Part shown: positions 5,372-8,869 of the stretch, in pieces
Position numbering within the stretch: the first letter of the stretch is position 1
How the letters are laid out: each line of letters starts with the position of its first letter
From: Planctomycetales bacterium
GTDB lineage: Bacteria > Planctomycetota > Planctomycetia > Isosphaerales > Isosphaeraceae
Assembly (NCBI GenBank): GCA_027451455.1
Contig: DAIDJI010000179.1
Span: forward strand, 1-8,869
Direction of reading: 5' to 3'
DNA: 8,869 bases
Program-made: the position numbers and the translations under genes
Notes under the pieces: generated by a model
Seen by the model: only the letters and a program-made list of their open reading frames with translations
The model's database searches: none
Told to the model about the DNA's origin: nothing

Positions 5372-7879
5372 ATGAGCCGAAACGAACGATTCGCCTCGAT
5401 GGCCCGATTCCGGGGCCTCTTGATGATTCCCCTGTCCCTCGTCGGGCTCGGCGCCGATCGCGCTCGGGAATTGCCCGGTGATGTCTTTGCCCCGGCCGTT
5501 CGGAAGCCGCCGGCGGCGATGACCGGGCTGGCGGTCTACCCGCCGGAGGTCAAGCTGTCGACCTCTCGCGACCGCCAGTCGATCGTCGTCCAGGCCACCT
5601 ATGCCGACGGGATCACCCGCGACGTGACGAAGGAGTCCGCGATCGAGGTCGTGAACCCGAAGCTCGTCCGCCGCGAAGGCCCGACGTTCCATCCCCTGGC
5701 CGACGGCTCGTCGACGATCACGGTGGCGTTCGCCGGTCAAAAGGTTGCGGTCCCGCTGACCGTCGCGCAGGCGGCTGTTTCGCCGCCACTCAGCTTCCGG
5801 CTCGACGTGATGCCCGTCTTCATGCGGGCCGGGTGCAACACCGGCAGTTGCCACGGAGCCGCACGCGGCAAGGACGGATTCCGGATCTCCCTCTTCGGCT
5901 TCGATCCCGAGGGTGACCACTTCCGCCTGACCCGCGAGATGATCGGGCGTCGGGTCAACCTCTCCGTCCCTTCGGATAGCACGCTTCTGGAGAAGTCGAT
6001 CGGTGCCGTCCCCCACACGGGCGGGAAGCGGTTCGATCGTGAGAGCGAGCTCTATCGAACGATCCACGGCTGGATCGAGGCCGGCGCCCCGAACGACGAC
6101 GTCTCGAAGCTGCCAAAGGTCGTCGGCGTTGACCTCTATCCCCGGGCGGCGGTCCTCGACGGGAAGGGCGCGACCCAGCAATTGACCGTCCGGGCGCGAT
6201 ACTCGGATGGGACCGATCGCGACGTCACCGGCCTCGCCGTCTTCCTCACAAATAATGACGTCTCAGCCCCCGTGACACCCGAGGGCCTTGTGACCGCCGG
6301 CCAGCGCGGTGAGGCCTTTGTGATGGCCCGGTTCGAGACGCACACCGTCGGATCGCAGTTCATCGTCCTGCCGAAGGGTCTCGAATTCACCTACCCCGAC
6401 GAACCCGAGGGGAACTACATCGACAGGCTCGTGGCCGCGAAGCTCCAGAAGCTTCGGATCGCGCCGTCGGGCCTCTGCGACGACGAGACCTTCCTCCGCC
6501 GGGCCTCGATCGACATCATTGGCCTGCCCCCGACGGTCGAGGAATACAACCGCTTCATGGCCTCCACGGACCCGAAGAAGCGGGCCCGCTGGATCGACGA
6601 GCTGCTGGAGCGAAAGGAATTCTCCGAAATCTGGGTCTCGAAATGGGCCGAGCTGCTCCAGATCCGGACCGACCCGACCCGGAACGTCAGCCAGAAAGCG
6701 ATGTTCCTGTATTACAACTGGCTGGTCGACAAGCTCTCCAAGAACATGCCGATGGACGAGATGGTCCAGGAACTCCTCGGCGCCAGCGGTGGAACCTTCA
6801 AGAACGCGGCGACCAACTTCTACCAGATCACCAACGAGACCCTTCCGCTGACCGAGAATGTGGCGCAGGTCTTCATGGGGATTCGGGTCCAGTGCGCGCA
6901 GTGCCACAACCACCCGTTCGACCGCTGGACCCAGGACGACTATTACAGTTTCGCTGCCTTCTTCTCGCAGATCGGCCGGAAACAGGCTGAGGACTATCGC
7001 GAGACGATCATCTTCAACTCGGGCGGCGGCGAGGTGAACCATCCGGTCGGCGGTCGCGCCATGCCGCCAAAGTTCCTGGGTGCGGAGATCCCCAACGTCC
7101 AGGGCAAGGACCGTCGCGTGATCCTCGCGAAGTGGCTGGCCTCGCCGCGTAACCCCTGGTTCGCGACCTCGTTCGCCAACCGGGTCTGGGCGCATTTCAC
7201 CGGAGTTGGGATCGTGGAGCCGGTGGACGACTTCCGCGTGAGTAACCCGGCGTCGAACCCTGAACTGCTCGAGGCCCTCGGCCAGCACTTCACCGCGACG
7301 AAGTATGACCTCAAGGCTCTCGTCCGGGACATCTGCAACTCGCGGACTTACCAGCGAACGACCCATCGAAATGAGAGCAATGCCTCTGACGATCGGAACT
7401 TCGCCCATGCCCTCGTCCGCCGGCTCAAGGCCGAGAGCCTGCTCGACACGATCAGCGCCGTCACCGAGACCAAGGACAAGTTCGACGGCCTCCCCGTGGG
7501 CGCCCGCGCCGTGCAGATTGCGGATGGAACGCGCACGACTTACTTCCTCCGGACGTTCGGCCGCGCGACTCGCGAGACCCCCTGCTCTTGCGAGGTGAAG
7601 ATGGAGCCAACCCTCTCGCAGGCCCTCCACCTTCTCAACGGCGACACAGTTAACCCGAAGATCCGTCAGGGCGGCCTCATCCCCAGGCTCCTCTCCGAGA
7701 AGAAGACGCCCGAAGATCGGATCACCGATCTGTATGTCCGATGCTTTACGCGACGACCCACTCCGGAAGAACTCGCGAACATCACGGCGAGCCTCGCTCA
7801 GTACAAGGACCGCAACCAGGCGATGGAGGATCTCTTCTGGGCTCTCCTCAATAGTCGCGAGTTCCTGTTCAATCACTGA
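5372..7879 (+). CDS. Planctomycete cytochrome-like protein: Big2 - CX4CH - Big2 - DUF1549 (CxxCH) - DUF1553
   Basis: This is an 835-residue multidomain exported protein. A short basic N-terminus and hydrophobic stretch (GLLMIPLSLVGLGA, about 15-28) suggest Sec export. Two bacterial Ig-like Big2 domains are seen at about 50-134 and 250-336 (VYPPEVKLS...YADGITRDVT and LYPRAAVLD...YSDGTDRDVT). Between them lies CNTGSCHG (C155, C160, H161), a CX4CH heme-type motif. DUF1549 spans about 348-555, starting YIDRLVAAKL and including RRASIDIIGLPPT and the classical heme motif CAQCHNHPFDRW (C508, C511, H512). DUF1553 spans about 570-825, with ANRVWAHFTGVGIVEPVDDFR, CSC (738-740) and PTLSQALHLLNGD. All landmarks are present and the frame is intact. 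These proteins are thought to be c-type cytochromes or to derive from them; covalent heme and substrate are unproven. It lies 52 bases after the PPC gene and is the usual partner of DUF1501. Confidence 0.93.
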   Translation: MSRNERFASMARFRGLLMIPLSLVGLGADRARELPGDVFAPAVRKPPAAMTGLAVYPPEVKLSTSRDRQSIVVQATYADGITRDVTKESAIEVVNPKLVRREGPTFHPLADGSSTITVAFAGQKVAVPLTVAQAAVSPPLSFRLDVMPVFMRAGCNTGSCHGAARGKDGFRISLFGFDPEGDHFRLTREMIGRRVNLSVPSDSTLLEKSIGAVPHTGGKRFDRESELYRTIHGWIEAGAPNDDVSKLPKVVGVDLYPRAAVLDGKGATQQLTVRARYSDGTDRDVTGLAVFLTNNDVSAPVTPEGLVTAGQRGEAFVMARFETHTVGSQFIVLPKGLEFTYPDEPEGNYIDRLVAAKLQKLRIAPSGLCDDETFLRRASIDIIGLPPTVEEYNRFMASTDPKKRARWIDELLERKEFSEIWVSKWAELLQIRTDPTRNVSQKAMFLYYNWLVDKLSKNMPMDEMVQELLGASGGTFKNAATNFYQITNETLPLTENVAQVFMGIRVQCAQCHNHPFDRWTQDDYYSFAAFFSQIGRKQAEDYRETIIFNSGGGEVNHPVGGRAMPPKFLGAEIPNVQGKDRRVILAKWLASPRNPWFATSFANRVWAHFTGVGIVEPVDDFRVSNPASNPELLEALGQHFTATKYDLKALVRDICNSRTYQRTTHRNESNASDDRNFAHALVRRLKAESLLDTISAVTETKDKFDGLPVGARAVQIADGTRTTYFLRTFGRATRETPCSCEVKMEPTLSQALHLLNGDTVNPKIRQGGLIPRLLSEKKTPEDRITDLYVRCFTRRPTPEELANITASLAQYKDRNQAMEDLFWALLNSREFLFNH

Positions 7880-7880
7880 T

Positions 7881-7899
7881 GGCGCAAACGCGCCTTTTT
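7881..7899 (+). terminator. Possible intrinsic terminator directly after the DUF1553 stop codon
   Basis: GGCGC (7881-7885), loop AAAC, GCGCC (7890-7894) form a perfect 5-bp GC stem, followed at once by five T and then CTC. It begins 2 bases past the TGA. The stem is short, so termination may be partial, which would separate expression of the first three genes from the cytochrome-propeller gene. Direction and position fit; strength is uncertain. Confidence 0.5.
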
Positions 7900-7906
7900 C
7901 TCGGGA

Positions 7907-7933
7907 ATCTTGATTCTTTCATCTTGAATCCTT
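7907..7933 (+). repeat. Imperfect 14-base tandem repeat
   Basis: ATCTTGATTCTTT (7907-7919) recurs as ATCTTGAATCCTT (7921-7933), matching at 11 of 13 positions with a one-base spacer. It lies in the AT-richer centre of the gap between the DUF1553 and cytochrome genes. It could be a promoter or binding element, or simple local slippage. Confidence 0.4.
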
Positions 7934-7949
7934 CCTGACATCTTCGAGA

Positions 7950-7975
7950 TCCCGCCGGCGCGCTGGCCGGTGGGA
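7950..7975 (+). promoter_or_regulatory. 10-bp hairpin in the leader of the cytochrome-propeller gene
   Basis: TCCCGCCGGC (7950-7959) pairs with GCCGGTGGGA (7966-7975) around loop GCGCTG, with one G-U pair when read as RNA. It ends 16 bases before ATG 7992 and has no following T-tract, so it is not a terminator. There is no clear Shine-Dalgarno sequence between it and the start. A GGTGGGA stretch that might serve weakly is buried inside the 3' arm. This suggests translational control, but only by inference. Confidence 0.5.
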
Positions 7976-7991
7976 CGCGAGACCCACGACC

Positions 7992-8869
7992 ATGCGACCG
8001 ACACTCGCCGCCCTGTCGACTTGCTTCGTCCTCGCCGCCCTGGGACCGATTCCCGGCGCCGGGGCCGCTGGCCCTTCGAAGGCGAAGGTAACGTTCCAGG
8101 ATCACGTTGCGCCTGTCCTCCGCACCCGGTGCGGGTCGTGCCACAACGCCGACAAGCAGAAGGGGGGCCTGAACCTCGACAGCTTCGGCGCGGCGATGCA
8201 GGGAGGTGGATCCGGCAAGGTGATCGAGCCAGGCGATCCCGATAGCAGCACGATCCTGCTGGTCGTGATGCATCAGGAAGAGCCGAAGATGCCGCCGAAC
8301 GCGCCGAAGATCGCCGATGCCGAGATCGACGTCATCCGCAAGTGGATTGAAGGGGGGGCTCTGGAGAATTCGGGGAGTGTCTCGACAGCGAGTGCGAAGC
8401 CAAAATTTGAGTTCAAGCTGGACCCCTCAGCGATGGGAAAGCCGGCCGGTCCACCGGCGATGCCGGAGAATCTCTCGACCGAGCCGTTCACTCCGGGCGC
8501 GAAACCGGGCGCGGTCCTGGCGATGGCGGCCAGTCCCTGGGCTCCACTGGTTGCGATTGCCGGGCACAAGGAAGTCCTGCTGTACCGGACGACGGACAAC
8601 CACCTGGTCGGCGTCCTGCCGTTCCCCGAAGGACTGATTTACACGCTGAAGTTCAGCCGGAACGGCGACCTGCTGCTGGCCGGCGGCGGCCGTGGCGGTC
8701 AGTCCGGCCTGGCGGTCGCCTGGGACGTCAAGAAGGGGACGCGTGTCTTCGAGGTCGGCAAGGAGTACGACATCGTTCTGGCCGCCGACATCAGCCCCGA
8801 TCACTCAATCGTGGCGCTCGGCGGTCCGAGCAAGGTCGTCCGTGCTTATAACACGGCTGACGGTTCACT
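7992..8869 (+). CDS. PSCyt1-type cytochrome c fused to WD40-like beta-propeller, N-terminal part, runs off the right edge
   Basis: The frame stays open for 292 codons to the window edge. Residues 1-26 (MRPTLAALSTCFVLAALG, then PIPGAGAA) form a Sec signal peptide. Residues about 30-125 are a planctomycete PSCyt1 cytochrome c domain: FQDHVAPVLRTRCGSCHN with C47, C50 and H51 as the heme attachment motif, then GGLNLDSF, IEPGDPDSS, the KMPPNAPK segment whose M100 is a candidate distal heme ligand, and IRKWIEGGA near 115-123. A Pro/Gly-rich linker (about 126-172) leads to repeats that look like WD40 or related propeller blades: VLAMAASPWAPLVAIAG, LIYTLKFSRNGDLLLAGG, VLAADISPDHSIVALGG. Family members usually continue for several more blades, so the C-terminus is missing. 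No lipobox is present around C11. The gene lies 112 bases after the DUF1553 gene, behind a possible terminator, so it may have its own promoter. Confidence 0.9.
   Translation, partial: MRPTLAALSTCFVLAALGPIPGAGAAGPSKAKVTFQDHVAPVLRTRCGSCHNADKQKGGLNLDSFGAAMQGGGSGKVIEPGDPDSSTILLVVMHQEEPKMPPNAPKIADAEIDVIRKWIEGGALENSGSVSTASAKPKFEFKLDPSAMGKPAGPPAMPENLSTEPFTPGAKPGAVLAMAASPWAPLVAIAGHKEVLLYRTTDNHLVGVLPFPEGLIYTLKFSRNGDLLLAGGGRGGQSGLAVAWDVKKGTRVFEVGKEYDIVLAADISPDHSIVALGGPSKVVRAYNTADGS

Noticed and set aside
5051..6181. 376-residue minus-strand open frame across the PPC/DUF1549 junction
   Set aside because: It spans two well-supported plus-strand genes and its translation resembles no family.
6263..7876. 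537-residue minus-strand open frame opposite the DUF1549/DUF1553 gene
   Set aside because: It is a shadow of a GC-rich gene whose plus-strand reading shows full family motifs; its translation is Arg/Val/Glu-rich with no recognisable domain.
8013..8024. Possible lipobox at C11 of the cytochrome-propeller protein
   Set aside because: The residues before the Cys are L-S-T, and Thr at -1 does not fit the usual Gly/Ala/Ser; a standard cleavage near residue 26 is more likely.

Overview
The window reads as part of a planctomycete chromosome, most likely from the Isosphaeraceae or a close relative. The base for this is the gene content: DUF1501, DUF1549/DUF1553, PPC-domain and PSCyt1-propeller proteins next to each other, a combination typical of Planctomycetes and found in some Verrucomicrobia. 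The DNA is GC-rich with strong GC bias at third codon positions. The genus cannot be fixed from sequence reading alone.

Layout. On the left, bases 1-904 (minus strand) hold the N-terminal 301 codons of an exported M1-family metallopeptidase of the leukotriene-A4-hydrolase/aminopeptidase type; it runs off the left edge just after its GxMEN motif. Bases 905-1546 are a 640-base divergent intergenic region with no credible gene. It contains a perfect 10-bp inverted repeat (1001-1024) and a weaker terminator-like hairpin plus T-tract (about 1125-1152). To the right, four genes lie head to tail on the plus strand: DUF1501 protein (1547-2857), two-PPC-domain secreted protein (2887-5319), Big2/heme-motif/DUF1549/DUF1553 protein (5372-7879), and a PSCyt1 cytochrome c fused to a WD40-like propeller (7992 to beyond the right edge). 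Gaps are 29, 52 and 112 bases. The last gap is the most structured: a possible intrinsic terminator right behind the DUF1553 stop codon, a degenerate 14-base tandem repeat, and a 10-bp hairpin 16 bases before the next start codon.

How the genes may work together. All five products carry an export signal: twin-arginine-like for DUF1501, Sec-type or Sec-like for the others. Two carry c-type heme motifs, one of them the unusual CX4CH spacing. The plus-strand set therefore looks like a periplasmic or cell-surface assembly that joins redox-capable cytochrome modules, a DUF1501 protein of alkaline-phosphatase/sulfatase-like fold, and adhesive beta-sandwich or propeller modules. Roles in surface polymer breakdown or electron transfer have been guessed for such sets, but no substrate is visible here. 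This recurrent, functionally uncharacterised cassette is the best candidate for an undescribed system in the window. No RNA genes, CRISPR arrays, transposases or integrases were seen.
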